Shown: positions 7,070 through 13,895 of the stretch, piece by piece | How positions within the stretch are numbered: the first letter of the stretch is position 1 | Layout: each line of letters opens with the position of its first letter | NCBI GenBank assembly: GCA_022572105.1 | Contig: JACZWN010000058.1 | Span: 1 to 14,811, forward strand | Reading direction: 5' to 3' | Length of the DNA stretch: 14,811 nucleotides | Source: Pseudomonadota bacterium | Lineage (GTDB): Bacteria; Pseudomonadota; Alphaproteobacteria; Kiloniellales; J153 | Program-made: the position numbers and the translations under genes | The notes under the pieces: model-generated | What the model saw: the letters and a program-made list of their open reading frames with translations, nothing else | Told to the model about the DNA's origin: nothing | Database searches by the model: none

Positions 7070-8479
7070 TCACATGTGGATCGCCCGGCCCGCGACCGCC
7101 AGCGCCGCCTCCTTGACCGCCTCGTTGAGCGTCGGGTGGCCGTGGAAGGAGCGCGCCAGGTCCTCGGCCGAGGCGCCGAACTCCATGGCGATCACGACCT
7201 CGTGGATCAGCGTGCCGGCGTCGGGTCCGATGATGTGCGCGCCCAGGATGCGGTCGGTCTTGGCGTCGGACAGGATTTTGACGAAGCCCTCGGTGTCGCC
7301 GGTGCAGCGCGCCCGGCTGTTGGCGGTGAAGGGGAACTTGCCGACCTCGTAGTCGACGCTCGCCTGTTTCAGCTCGTCCTCGGTCTTGCCGACGGCGGCG
7401 ACCTCGGGCCAGGTGTAGACGATGCCGGGCACGGTCTCGTAGTTCACGTGGCCCGACTGGCCGGCCAGGATCTCGGCCACGGCGACGCCTTCCTCCTCGG
7501 CCTTGTGCGCCAGCATGGCCCCGGCGATGACGTCGCCGATGGCGTAGACGCCGGCGATGTTGGTCTGGAAGCGCCCGTCGACCTTGATCCGCCCGGCCCC
7601 GTCGAGGCCGACGCCGGCGCGCTCCAGGCCGAGACCCTCGGTGTGGGGCCGGCGGCCGATCGCGACCAGGACCACGTCGGCCTCCATGGTCTCGGCCGCG
7701 CCGCCCTTGGCCGGCTCGACGGTCAGGCCGACCCCGGTCTTGCCCGCCTTGGCGCCGGTCACCTTGGACGACAGGTGGAAGGTCATGCCCTGCTTCTTGA
7801 GCACGCGCTGGAAAATCTTGGCGATCTCGGCGTCCATGCCGGGCACGATGCGGTCCAGGAACTCGACCACGGTGACCTTGGCGCCGAGGCGCAGCCAGAC
7901 CGAGCCGAGCTCGAGGCCGATGTAGCCGGCGCCGACCACGACCAGGTGCTTGGGCACCTCGGCCAGCGCAAGCGCGCCGGTCGAGGAGACGATCCGTTTC
8001 TCGTCGACGGCGATGCCGGGCAGGTCCATGTGGTCGGAGCCGGTGGCGATGATGATGTTGTCGGCGGCGAGCTCGGTCTCGCGCCCCTCGGCGTCGGTCA
8101 CCGCGATCGCGCCCGGGCCGATCAGGGTCGCCGCGCCCTTGACGTAGTCGACCTGGTTCTTCTTGAGCAGGAACGCGATGCCCTTGGTCAGATCGCCGAC
8201 CGCTTTGTCCTTGTGGGCCATCATGGCGCCCAGGTCGAGACCGACCTCGCCCAGCTTGATGCCCAGCCTGCCCAGGCCGTGGCTGGCCTCGGCGAACCGC
8301 TCCGAGGCGTGAAGCAGCGCCTTGGAGGGGATGCAGCCGACGTTGAGGCAGGTGCCGCCGAGGCTGCCGCGCTTGTCCACGCAGGCCGTCCTCAAGCCCA
8401 GTTGCGCGGCCCGGATCGCGCAGACGTAGCCGCCCGGGCCGCCGCCGATGACGGCGATATCGTAAGGCGCATCAGCCAT
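7070..8479 (-). CDS. lpdA: Dihydrolipoyl dehydrogenase (E3)
   Basis: FAD-dependent disulfide oxidoreductase that reoxidises lipoyl groups on E2 of 2-oxoacid dehydrogenases and on glycine cleavage H protein, passing electrons to NAD. Seen: FAD-binding IGGGPGG (residues 11-17), redox-active GGTCLNVGCIPSK with C44 and C49, the ATG segment IIIATGSDHMDLPG, NAD-binding VVVGAGYIGLELG near 180, the second FAD motif VYAIGDVIAG near 310, and the dimer-interface catalytic H448 with E453 in HGHPTLNEAVKE. The 469-residue length is normal. ATG 8479 is preceded by an A/G-rich AAGGGGGG about 10 bases away. The odhB (E2) gene at the right edge, on the same strand, suggests use with the 2-oxoglutarate complex, though about 6 kb of other genes intervene. 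Confidence 0.97.
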   Translation of the reverse strand: MADAPYDIAVIGGGPGGYVCAIRAAQLGLRTACVDKRGSLGGTCLNVGCIPSKALLHASERFAEASHGLGRLGIKLGEVGLDLGAMMAHKDKAVGDLTKGIAFLLKKNQVDYVKGAATLIGPGAIAVTDAEGRETELAADNIIIATGSDHMDLPGIAVDEKRIVSSTGALALAEVPKHLVVVGAGYIGLELGSVWLRLGAKVTVVEFLDRIVPGMDAEIAKIFQRVLKKQGMTFHLSSKVTGAKAGKTGVGLTVEPAKGGAAETMEADVVLVAIGRRPHTEGLGLERAGVGLDGAGRIKVDGRFQTNIAGVYAIGDVIAGAMLAHKAEEEGVAVAEILAGQSGHVNYETVPGIVYTWPEVAAVGKTEDELKQASVDYEVGKFPFTANSRARCTGDTEGFVKILSDAKTDRILGAHIIGPDAGTLIHEVVIAMEFGASAEDLARSFHGHPTLNEAVKEAALAVAGRAIHM

Positions 8480-8501
8480 GGCTCAGCGTCCCCCCTTCGC
8501 G

Positions 8502-8539
8502 AAAAAGCCCCGCGACCTTGCCCGATGCCCGGGCCGCGG
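8502..8539 (-). terminator. Terminator-like hairpin with T5 run in the lpdA leader
   Basis: Read on the minus strand: CCGCG GCCCG, a 5-base loop, CGGGC, a 5-base bulge AAGGT, CGCGG, then GGC and TTTTT. This gives ten paired bases followed by a short T-run, ending 22 bases upstream of the lpdA ATG. Placed directly before a gene it may be an attenuator of lpdA, or it may stop leftward readthrough from the higBA side. The bulge weakens it. Confidence 0.4.
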
Positions 8540-8540
8540 A

Positions 8541-8558
8541 CAAGGGGCTAGGCCCTTG
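8541..8558. promoter_or_regulatory. 18-base near-palindrome upstream of lpdA
   Basis: CAAGGGGCTAGGCCCTTG is symmetric at 16 of 18 positions (only the 8547/8552 pair breaks it). It lies 62-79 bases upstream of the lpdA start and 134 bases before the divergent PAS gene. It could be an operator for a dimeric regulator or, as RNA, a stem of CAAGGG with CCCTTG next to the terminator-like hairpin. The rest of the 8480-8691 spacer shows no convincing -35/-10 pair on either strand. Confidence 0.4.
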
Positions 8559-8691
8559 AGTCCCGGATGCGGACCCCGCGTGCGCGCCGAGGGCCGTTGC
8601 GGGAACCGGAATACGAACGCGGAGGCTACGCAGGAGCGGGAATTCGTGCTATGGGTCGCGGCCAAGGTTTCGAAGCGGGGAGTTCGACCCG

Positions 8692-9219
8692 GTGCCGGAG
8701 GCAGGGGACGCGATCATCGCCGATACGCGCTTGCGCGCGCTGTTCGGCTACTGGAGGGAGAAGCGCGGGGACCGCGCCATGCCCGCGCGCGCCGACCTCG
8801 ACCCGCTCGAGATCCCGACGCTCCTGCCCATCGTCGCGCTGGTCGACGTGCTCGACGGCGGCGCGCGCTTCCGCTACCGCCTGGTCGGCACCGAGATGGT
8901 CGACGTGGACGGCCACGATCCCACGGGCCGGTTCCTGGACGAGGCGCTGCCCGACTCGGGCTATGCCGACTATTTGATCGGCCTGTTCCGCGAGGTGACG
9001 CGGGAGCGCCGGGCGCTCTACGGGGAAAGCGACACCCGCGGCCGGGGCCGCATCGAGTGCCAGGTGCGGCGCCTGCTCATGCCGCTGTCGCGCGACGGGC
9101 AGGCGGTCGACATGATCTTCGGCGGGCAGGTGGCGGTCGCGTCCGGACCCGGCGTCCAAGCCCCGGGCAGCGCGGGCGCCGGCCCGTTCCACGAGATCGT
9201 CCGGGTGCTGTTGGAGTAA
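8692..9219 (+). CDS. PAS_5-type PAS domain protein
   Basis: A 175-residue protein of the stand-alone PAS family common in alphaproteobacteria (PAS_5 type, formerly DUF). Hallmarks: RLRALFGYWREKRGDRAMPARADLDPLEIPTLLP near residues 13-46, then VALVDVLDGGARFRYRLVGTEMVDVDGHDPTGRFLDE (48-84), and later strands CQVRRLLMPLSRDGQAVDMIFGG. There is no output domain, so it probably senses a ligand or redox state and signals through a partner; neither is known. The start is a GTG with GGGGAG about 9 bases upstream. It is transcribed away from lpdA and converges with higA, with only 29 bases between their stops. Confidence 0.82.
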   Translation: MPEAGDAIIADTRLRALFGYWREKRGDRAMPARADLDPLEIPTLLPIVALVDVLDGGARFRYRLVGTEMVDVDGHDPTGRFLDEALPDSGYADYLIGLFREVTRERRALYGESDTRGRGRIECQVRRLLMPLSRDGQAVDMIFGGQVAVASGPGVQAPGSAGAGPFHEIVRVLLE

Positions 9220-9248
9220 CGGGAAGGGCGCGATCGTCGCTTCCGGTC

Positions 9249-9527
9249 TCAAGTCGCGGCGCTGACCTCGGCCTCGACCCGTTCGCCCAGGTCCCGCTCG
9301 GCTACGGCCAAATCGAAGCGCGCCTGCACGTTCATCCAGAACTGCGGGCTGTTGCCGAAGTAGCGCGCCAGGCGCAGAGCCGTCTCGGGGCTGATCCCGC
9401 GCTTGGCGTTCAGGATCCCCGTGATGCGCCCGGAGGGCACGCGCAGCGCCAAGGCCAGCTTGTTGGCGGACAAACCGCGTACCGCGAGTTCACGCTTGAG
9501 AATTCGGCCCGGATGGACGGGTGTCAT
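9249..9527 (-). CDS. higA: HigA family antitoxin (XRE helix-turn-helix)
   Basis: A 92-residue antitoxin and autorepressor of the HigA/VapI family. It begins MTPVHPGRILKRELAVRG, the usual HPG-containing start, followed by a helix-turn-helix in residues about 18-60 (SANKLALALRVPSGRITGILNAKRGISPETALRLARYF) and the family signature GNSPQFWMNVQARFDL. It normally binds and neutralises the HigB nuclease and, with it, represses their promoter. It is encoded 5 bases after the toxin stop, in the toxin-first order characteristic of higBA. Confidence 0.93.
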   Translation of the reverse strand: MTPVHPGRILKRELAVRGLSANKLALALRVPSGRITGILNAKRGISPETALRLARYFGNSPQFWMNVQARFDLAVAERDLGERVEAEVSAAT

Positions 9528-9532
9528 GACCT

Positions 9533-9820
9533 TTAGCCCTTATGATAATCCACGATTTCGACGTCATGGGCATCGCCATCCTCAAAACGAAAACAGATGC
9601 GCCAGCGATCGTTCGCCGTTATCGCCCATTGCCCGGCGCGGTCTCCGCGCAACTTGTGCAACCCGACACTCTTGAGCGGGCTGAGATCGCGAAGAGACGT
9701 CGCCGCATCGAGACTCGCCAGAAGCTCCTCTGCTGCCTCGACATCCAGGCCGCGAAACTTCGAGGACTTGCCTTTCTCGTAGAACCGTCGACTGGCGCTG
9801 TTTGCCCACGATTGGATCAC
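9533..9820 (-). CDS. higB: HigB family toxin (RelE-like mRNA interferase)
   Basis: A 95-residue RelE-superfamily toxin of the HigB type, which cleaves mRNA on the ribosome. It begins MIQSWANSASRRFYEKGKSS and ends with the strongly conserved strands LRGDRAGQWAITANDRWRICFRFEDGDAHDVEIVDYH; the R-rich WRICF strand and the terminal VDYH match active HigB proteins, so it looks intact. The start is GTG 9820: an in-frame stop lies two codons upstream (9824-9826), so no earlier start exists, and there is no Shine-Dalgarno. The gene is visibly less GC-rich than its neighbours, consistent with horizontal acquisition. Confidence 0.93.
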   Translation of the reverse strand: MIQSWANSASRRFYEKGKSSKFRGLDVEAAEELLASLDAATSLRDLSPLKSVGLHKLRGDRAGQWAITANDRWRICFRFEDGDAHDVEIVDYHKG

Positions 9821-9825
9821 GGCTT

Positions 9826-9854
9826 ATGATACTATACCATGCGTAGTACGTCAA
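9826..9854 (-). promoter_or_regulatory. Sigma70-like promoter of higBA
   Basis: On the minus strand a -35 TTGACG (9854-9849) is followed by a 17-base spacer and -10 TATCAT (9831-9826). Each box differs from consensus at one position. It is the clearest promoter in the window. The predicted transcription start falls at about 9819-9820, at the higB GTG itself, so the mRNA may be leaderless. An overlapping TAGTAT is a weaker -10 alternative with a 14-base spacer. Confidence 0.7.
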
Positions 9855-9862
9855 GCGTACTA
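9844..9862. promoter_or_regulatory. Inverted-repeat operator overlapping the higBA -35 box
   Basis: TAGTACG (9844-9850) and CGTACTA (9856-9862) form a perfect 7-base inverted repeat around TCAAG. It covers the -35 box, so a bound HigA dimer would block RNA polymerase, matching known higBA autoregulation. Binding by HigA is inferred. Confidence 0.65.
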
Positions 9863-9944
9863 TGTGGATAGTTTCGCTCAATATCACCCAGCCCCTCGCG
9901 CCCCGGCCGGTCGCCGGTGCGGCCCCGAACGCACCGCGCGTAGC

Positions 9945-11228
9945 TTAATCCTCCGGCCGTTCCAGCTTTTCCGGATCGCCGACGAAACGCCGCGCCGCGG
10001 CGCCGACCGTCGCGCCCTGGACGACGACCGAAAACACGACCACGACGTAGGTCGCGCTCAGGATCAGGTCGCGCATCGGTCCGTCCGGGAGCGAGAGCGC
10101 CAGCGCGATCGAGATGCCGCCGCGTAAGCCCCCCCAGACCAGCAACGGGAAGGCGCCGCGGGTAAACGGCAGGAACCGCATCAGCACTACCATCGGCACG
10201 CCGACGGCAATCGCGCGGGCGGCGAGCACGATGACGATCGAGATCAGGCCGGCGACCAGGAACGAGGCCTCGATCGCGATCGCCACGACCTCCAGGCCGA
10301 TCAGGAGGAACAGCACCGAGTTCAGGATCTCGTCGATCAGCGACCAGAAGCCGAGCAGGTGCCGGCGCGTGGTCTCGCTCATGGCCAGCGCGACGCCGTG
10401 GTTGCCGATCAACAGCCCGGCGACCGCCATGGCGACCGGCCCGCTTACGTGCAGGGCCCCGGCCAGCGCGTAGCCGCCCATGACCACGGCCAGCGTAATC
10501 AGGACCTCCAGGTTGTGCTCGTCGATCCCCTTCATGGCCCGGAACCCGATCCAGCCGACGGCGAGCCCGAAGAGCGCGCCGCCGACCGCCTCGATCAGGA
10601 AGATCTCGGCGCCGTGGACCAGCGAGAACTCGCCGCCGCTCAAGGCCGCGGCCAGCAGGATCGAGAACACCACCACCCCGACGCCGTCGTTGAACAGGCT
10701 CTCGCCCGCGACCTTGGCCGCGAGGGATTCGGGCACCTTCGCCACCTTCAGGATGCCGAGCACGGCGACCGGGTCGGTCGGGCTGATCAGCGCGCCGAAC
10801 ACCAGGCACCACATGAACGGCACCTCGAGGCCAAGCGCGAGGGTGACCCCCTTGAAGCCCAGGCCGACGACGACGGTCGAGATCATGGTCCCGGCGGTGG
10901 CCATGGCGAGCACCGGCCACTTGCTCCGCAGCAGGGCGGCGAGATCGACGTGGAGCGCGCCGGCGAACAGCAGGAAGGAGAGCATGCCCTCCATGAGCGC
11001 GGTCTCGAAATCGATGCCCTGGAGGAATCCGCGCACCGCCTGGCCCGGCGCGAAGCCGGGAATGAGCGCATCGGCCGCCACCACCGCGAGCGAGGCGAGC
11101 GCGCCCATGATGGTCAGCCCGATGGTGTGCGGCAGCTTGATGACCCTGTAGTTCACGTAGCCGAAGACCGCGGCGAGCACGACCAGAACGGCGGCGGCGT
11201 CGATCGGGTTGAGGCTGCTCTGTTCCAT
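9945..11228 (-). CDS. NhaP-type cation:proton antiporter (CPA1 family)
   Basis: Inner-membrane antiporter, probably exchanging Na+ or K+ for H+ to control internal pH and cation levels. The 427 residues contain about 12 transmembrane segments. CPA1 hallmarks: an early LPHTIGLTIMGALASL segment, FLLFAGALHVDL, the cation-site motif SPTDPVAVLGILK, ESLFNDGVGVVVF with the ND pair typical of electroneutral CPA1 carriers, and the late motif VWGGLRGGISIALALSLP. There is no large C-terminal regulatory domain. The frame is open to an ATG at 11291, but the 21 extra residues (MPYCLSEPASRARA...) look non-family. ATG 11228 (MEQSSLNPIDAAAVLVVLAA) fits the usual N-terminus, although neither start has a clear ribosome binding site. 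Ion specificity cannot be read from the sequence. Confidence 0.9.
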   Translation of the reverse strand: MEQSSLNPIDAAAVLVVLAAVFGYVNYRVIKLPHTIGLTIMGALASLAVVAADALIPGFAPGQAVRGFLQGIDFETALMEGMLSFLLFAGALHVDLAALLRSKWPVLAMATAGTMISTVVVGLGFKGVTLALGLEVPFMWCLVFGALISPTDPVAVLGILKVAKVPESLAAKVAGESLFNDGVGVVVFSILLAAALSGGEFSLVHGAEIFLIEAVGGALFGLAVGWIGFRAMKGIDEHNLEVLITLAVVMGGYALAGALHVSGPVAMAVAGLLIGNHGVALAMSETTRRHLLGFWSLIDEILNSVLFLLIGLEVVAIAIEASFLVAGLISIVIVLAARAIAVGVPMVVLMRFLPFTRGAFPLLVWGGLRGGISIALALSLPDGPMRDLILSATYVVVVFSVVVQGATVGAAARRFVGDPEKLERPED

Positions 11229-11542
11229 GGCGGGCGTGGTTTGCGGCGCGGCTCGGGCCCGGGAAGCGGGTTCGGATAGGCAGTATGGCATGGCGAATCG
11301 AGTCGGGGGAATCGTTCGCGCGCCGCGGTACTGTCTCAGTTCGAAATTTGACGCGCGGAAAGCACGAAGCGGGCACCGTAACGTCGGCTTATCGGTGACG
11401 AGCAGTCATCGATGAAGACGTGGCCGAACCGCCGTTCTCAGCCAGAATCGGAAGCTCGTGATGCTGGTGGACGAAGTCGTCTACCGCGGTTCTGTTCCGA
11501 CGCAGGGGCCAAAGCGGCTGGATGGCGGAAGGCCCCGAGCGC
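11229..11542. other. Intergenic region without a convincing gene
   Basis: This 314-base stretch separates the yceI stop from the antiporter start; both genes are on the minus strand. Base composition is less GC-rich than the antiporter, particularly around 11330-11480. Short frames exist on both strands (for example a 66-codon plus frame from 11412), but none resembles a known protein or has a good start. No tRNA, hairpin terminator with T-run, or consensus promoter was recognised. It may contain the antiporter promoter and decayed coding DNA. Confidence 0.4.
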
Positions 11543-12133
11543 CTATTCTTTCAAAACCGCCAGCACCTCGAGGCGGAGTCCGACCATCTGGACGTCGCCG
11601 TTGGTCAGGTAGGTCATGCCGTAATCCACGCGGTTGAATTCGCCTTCGGCGGCGAAGCCGATGAAAATTTTCTTATTCCGCGGACTCGGGGCCTTCTTGT
11701 TGAAGGTGACGTCGAGCGTGACCGGCTTGGTGACGCCAAGAAGGGTTAGGTCCCCGGTGATCTTGCCGGTCTTCGGCCCGGTCGCGACGACCTTGGTGCT
11801 CTTGAAGGTTATCTCCGGGAATTCCTTGGCATTGAAGAAGTTGGGGCCTATCAGATCCTCGTCGCGCCGTGCGTAGCCTGTCGAAAGGCTATTGGTGAAG
11901 ATCGTCACCGAAACGCTGGAATTGGCGAGATCTTCCTCGTCAAAAACGATCTCGCCTTCGTATCTGTCGAAACGGCCAAGGATGTTGGTGTAGCCCATTC
12001 GATCGTGGATGAAAGTGATGTATGTGTGCTTTTGATCGAGCACGTAGACCTCGGCGGCCGTTACCGGGCCAAGTCCACTCGCCGCGACCACCAAGGCTCC
12101 GGCCGCGACAAAGACGAATTTCGGTACACGCAT
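11543..12133 (-). CDS. YceI family periplasmic protein
   Basis: A 196-residue exported lipocalin-fold protein of the YceI family; members bind polyisoprenoids or other long amphipathic chains in the periplasm. The signal peptide spans about 1-26 (KFVFVAAGALVVAASGLGPVTA), followed by AEVYVLDQKHTYITFIHDRMGYTNILGRFDRYEG, the classic first strands. Later come FPEITFKSTKVVATGPKTGKITGDLTLLGVTKPVTLDVTFN and FNRVDYGMTYLTNGDVQMVGLRLEVLAVL. ATG 12133 has AGGGAG six bases upstream and gives a clean signal peptide. An in-frame ATG at 12148 overlaps the stop of the upstream membrane-protein gene as ATGA, so the two genes are translationally linked whichever start is used. Physiological ligand unknown. Confidence 0.92.
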   Translation of the reverse strand: MRVPKFVFVAAGALVVAASGLGPVTAAEVYVLDQKHTYITFIHDRMGYTNILGRFDRYEGEIVFDEEDLANSSVSVTIFTNSLSTGYARRDEDLIGPNFFNAKEFPEITFKSTKVVATGPKTGKITGDLTLLGVTKPVTLDVTFNKKAPSPRNKKIFIGFAAEGEFNRVDYGMTYLTNGDVQMVGLRLEVLAVLKE

Positions 12134-12144
12134 GTCAGTCTCCC

Positions 12145-13017
12145 TCATGAATTAGTTGAGTCTCTTTCGATCAGTTCGAATACGCCCGCATTTGACGAAA
12201 ATGCGATTGCGACGGCGACGGTGACAGGGATCAGACAGATCGCTCCGAGAACCACGGGAGCAAGCGTCCGCTTTCGCGCCAACGGCAGCCGCTGCACAAG
12301 CAGAGGAGCGCCGAACACCGGCAGGACAAACGCCAAAGCGAGAATACTGATGTCCGAGAATAACACCAGAATCGTCACTGACGAGAGAAACGCCCCACCG
12401 GCGCCGAGCACTGCGGCCTCGCCAAAGGGATGGCGGGGCACCGGCCAGTTCCAGAGCAGGAAGCCGCCGGTCGCCGCCGCCAATACGCCCAGGAGCTGCG
12501 CATACAGTTCCGCGGCGCCGAGCAAGGCGACGAGACTGGCCCCGACCGCCGAGGCCAACAGCACAACGGCTGCGGTCGCCGCTGGCGCCCGACCCGCTCG
12601 CAGCCTGTCGAGGACGAAAAGTCCCACGACCCACAGCACGGCCGAGGTAATGAGGATCTCCGTGGTCGGCGATTTTAGGTGCGGCCAGGCTATCCAGGCA
12701 ACGATGACCGCCGGCCAAAGGACGGCCACCGTCCGTTTCAGCCATGGCGGGCGCGCCGCGAGATCGATCGCCGCGCCGCCGAGCAAGCCGAAAAGCACGA
12801 TGTACGCAAGCTTCTGGCCGGAGCTCACCGGCGGGAATCCGGGCCAGGTCAGGATCGCGGCATAGGCAATGAGGAAGGCCACCGCGATCGACAGGCTCGC
12901 CAGCGCCTCGCCGCGCGCGCGGCCGAGGCCGAAGCGCAGGGCGCCCGTCAATGCAAGCGACGCCGCCAGGGGCAACACGACGCTTTCAATGAAGACCGCT
13001 CTTAGGACCTCCTCCAT
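12145..13017 (-). CDS. Polytopic membrane protein of unknown function, coupled to yceI
   Basis: A 290-residue inner-membrane protein with about 9-10 hydrophobic helices, for example FIESVVLPLAASLALTGAL, ASLSIAVAFLIAYAAIL, LAYIVLFGLLGGAAIDLA, AVLWPAVIVAWIAWP, EILITSAVLWVVGLFVLD and APVVLGAICLIPVTVAVAIAF. Short basic loops (RPPWLKR, RLPLARKR) suggest the inside faces. I do not recognise the family; it lacks the paired intramembrane histidines expected of cytochrome b561, the common YceI partner. The frame is open to 13122, but the residues before ATG 13017 (MEEVLRAVF) are polar and Pro/Gly-rich. An AAGGA lies about 16 bases upstream, rather far. Its stop overlaps the upstream yceI ATG (ATGA), so the pair is probably one operon. 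Confidence 0.75.
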   Translation of the reverse strand: MEEVLRAVFIESVVLPLAASLALTGALRFGLGRARGEALASLSIAVAFLIAYAAILTWPGFPPVSSGQKLAYIVLFGLLGGAAIDLAARPPWLKRTVAVLWPAVIVAWIAWPHLKSPTTEILITSAVLWVVGLFVLDRLRAGRAPAATAAVVLLASAVGASLVALLGAAELYAQLLGVLAAATGGFLLWNWPVPRHPFGEAAVLGAGGAFLSSVTILVLFSDISILALAFVLPVFGAPLLVQRLPLARKRTLAPVVLGAICLIPVTVAVAIAFSSNAGVFELIERDSTNS

Positions 13018-13367
13018 CGCCGGTCGCCAAATTCCTTCATGGTTTGGGCGGCATCCTGGGTCTCCGCCAACCTCACCGGAGGCTGGTTGGTTTGTTATCC
13101 GAGATTCCCCGAATGACCACACACGGCCACCGGTAGCATAGCAATTATGGCGGTCGAAGGCGATTCCGGTCCCGATCCGGCGGGATGTTCAAAAGCGGCT
13201 GTACCGATGACCCTGCGCCACGGTCTGCCGTTGGGCGTGAAAGCCGACATTCCGGGCGTTGGTTCGGCAGGATTTCAAACCGAGGCACGACCCGCGCCGC
13301 CTTGCGGTGACGATGGCCGGCGCCCACGTGTTAGGATGATGGCCGTTGGCCGCGGAGACGGGACGAC
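13018..13367. other. Divergent spacer without a convincing gene; imperfect hairpin at 13067-13090
   Basis: The spacer lies between the leftward membrane-protein gene and the rightward orphan gene, so it should hold both promoters. CCAACC (13067-13072) pairs with GGTTGG (13085-13090), with an inner CCTC/GAGG alternative; TTTGTT follows on the plus strand, yet no plus-strand gene ends there. The part from 13145 to about 13330 is open in several frames (up to 74 codons) without a recognisable protein, and is less GC-rich than its flanks. It may be a decayed gene or a dispersed repeat. Confidence 0.35.
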
Positions 13368-13877
13368 ATGACCGCCCAAGCACGGGAGCAGCGCGACACG
13401 GATTGGGGCGCCGGTCCGGTCCCGGCGGCCGCCGCGGCGCTCGAGGTCAAGGAGTTCGACCTCGTCGCCCTCGCCCACCGCTGGTGGTTCGGGCGCGGAG
13501 CGGATGCCCGGGTGCTGGAGCGCGTCTTCGCCGCCTACATGTTCGCGGGCGCCGTGCCGCCCTGGGCGCGCCACTACGCGCGCGAGATCCTGCGCGAGCT
13601 GCGTTCGGCCACGCCCGATCTCACGCGCCTCGGGCTCGAGCGCCCGCGCGCGCAGGGGCGCCCGCCGCGCCAAGCCCGGCATTTCCTGGCCGCGGCCTGC
13701 GTCGTTTTCGCGATGCTCTACGCGCTCGTCCCGGCGACCGTCTCCGACCCGGAGGGCTGGGCCACGGCGCCGCGCGGCGAGGTCGCGTTGTCCTGCCAGG
13801 GCGGCGGGCCGGGCCTGAAGTTCTTCGAAGGCCTGGCCTACGCGCTCTCGGGCCGCGCGCCGCCGGCCTGCGATTGA
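13368..13877 (+). CDS. Orphan protein with a single C-terminal membrane anchor
   Basis: A 169-residue protein I do not recognise. Residues 1-27 are low-complexity. Residues 30-80 form a helical block rich in aromatic and basic residues (FDLVALAHRWWFGRGADARVLERVFAAYMFAGAVPPWARHYAREILREL). A basic Pro/Arg stretch follows (RPRAQGRPPRQAR), then one hydrophobic helix at about 106-123 (LAAACVVFAMLYALVPAT), and a 40-residue tail with two cysteines, C143 and the penultimate C168, which could pair outside the membrane. The basic stretch before the helix predicts N-inside, C-outside topology. A GGAG lies upstream of the ATG. It converges with the TetR-like gene, 18 bases apart. Confidence 0.65.
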   Translation: MTAQAREQRDTDWGAGPVPAAAAALEVKEFDLVALAHRWWFGRGADARVLERVFAAYMFAGAVPPWARHYAREILRELRSATPDLTRLGLERPRAQGRPPRQARHFLAAACVVFAMLYALVPATVSDPEGWATAPRGEVALSCQGGGPGLKFFEGLAYALSGRAPPACD

Positions 13878-13895
13878 GCGCTCACACCGAAGGTA

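Noticed and set aside
7007..8551. 514-codon plus-strand open frame
   Set aside because: Antisense shadow of lpdA; low-complexity Asp/Gly/His-rich translation with no family features.
8681..8697. AGTTCGACCC segment resembling a tRNA T-arm
   Set aside because: No cloverleaf arms or acceptor stem could be fitted around it; it is the leader of the PAS gene.
9832..11376. 514-codon minus-strand open frame over the antiporter
   Set aside because: Out-of-frame shadow of the NhaP-type gene; Arg/Pro-rich with no membrane helices, whereas the true frame has CPA1 motifs.
13067..13090. Hairpin followed by TTTGTT, considered as an intrinsic terminator
   Set aside because: The stem is only 6 perfect bases with an irregular inside, and no plus-strand gene ends before it.
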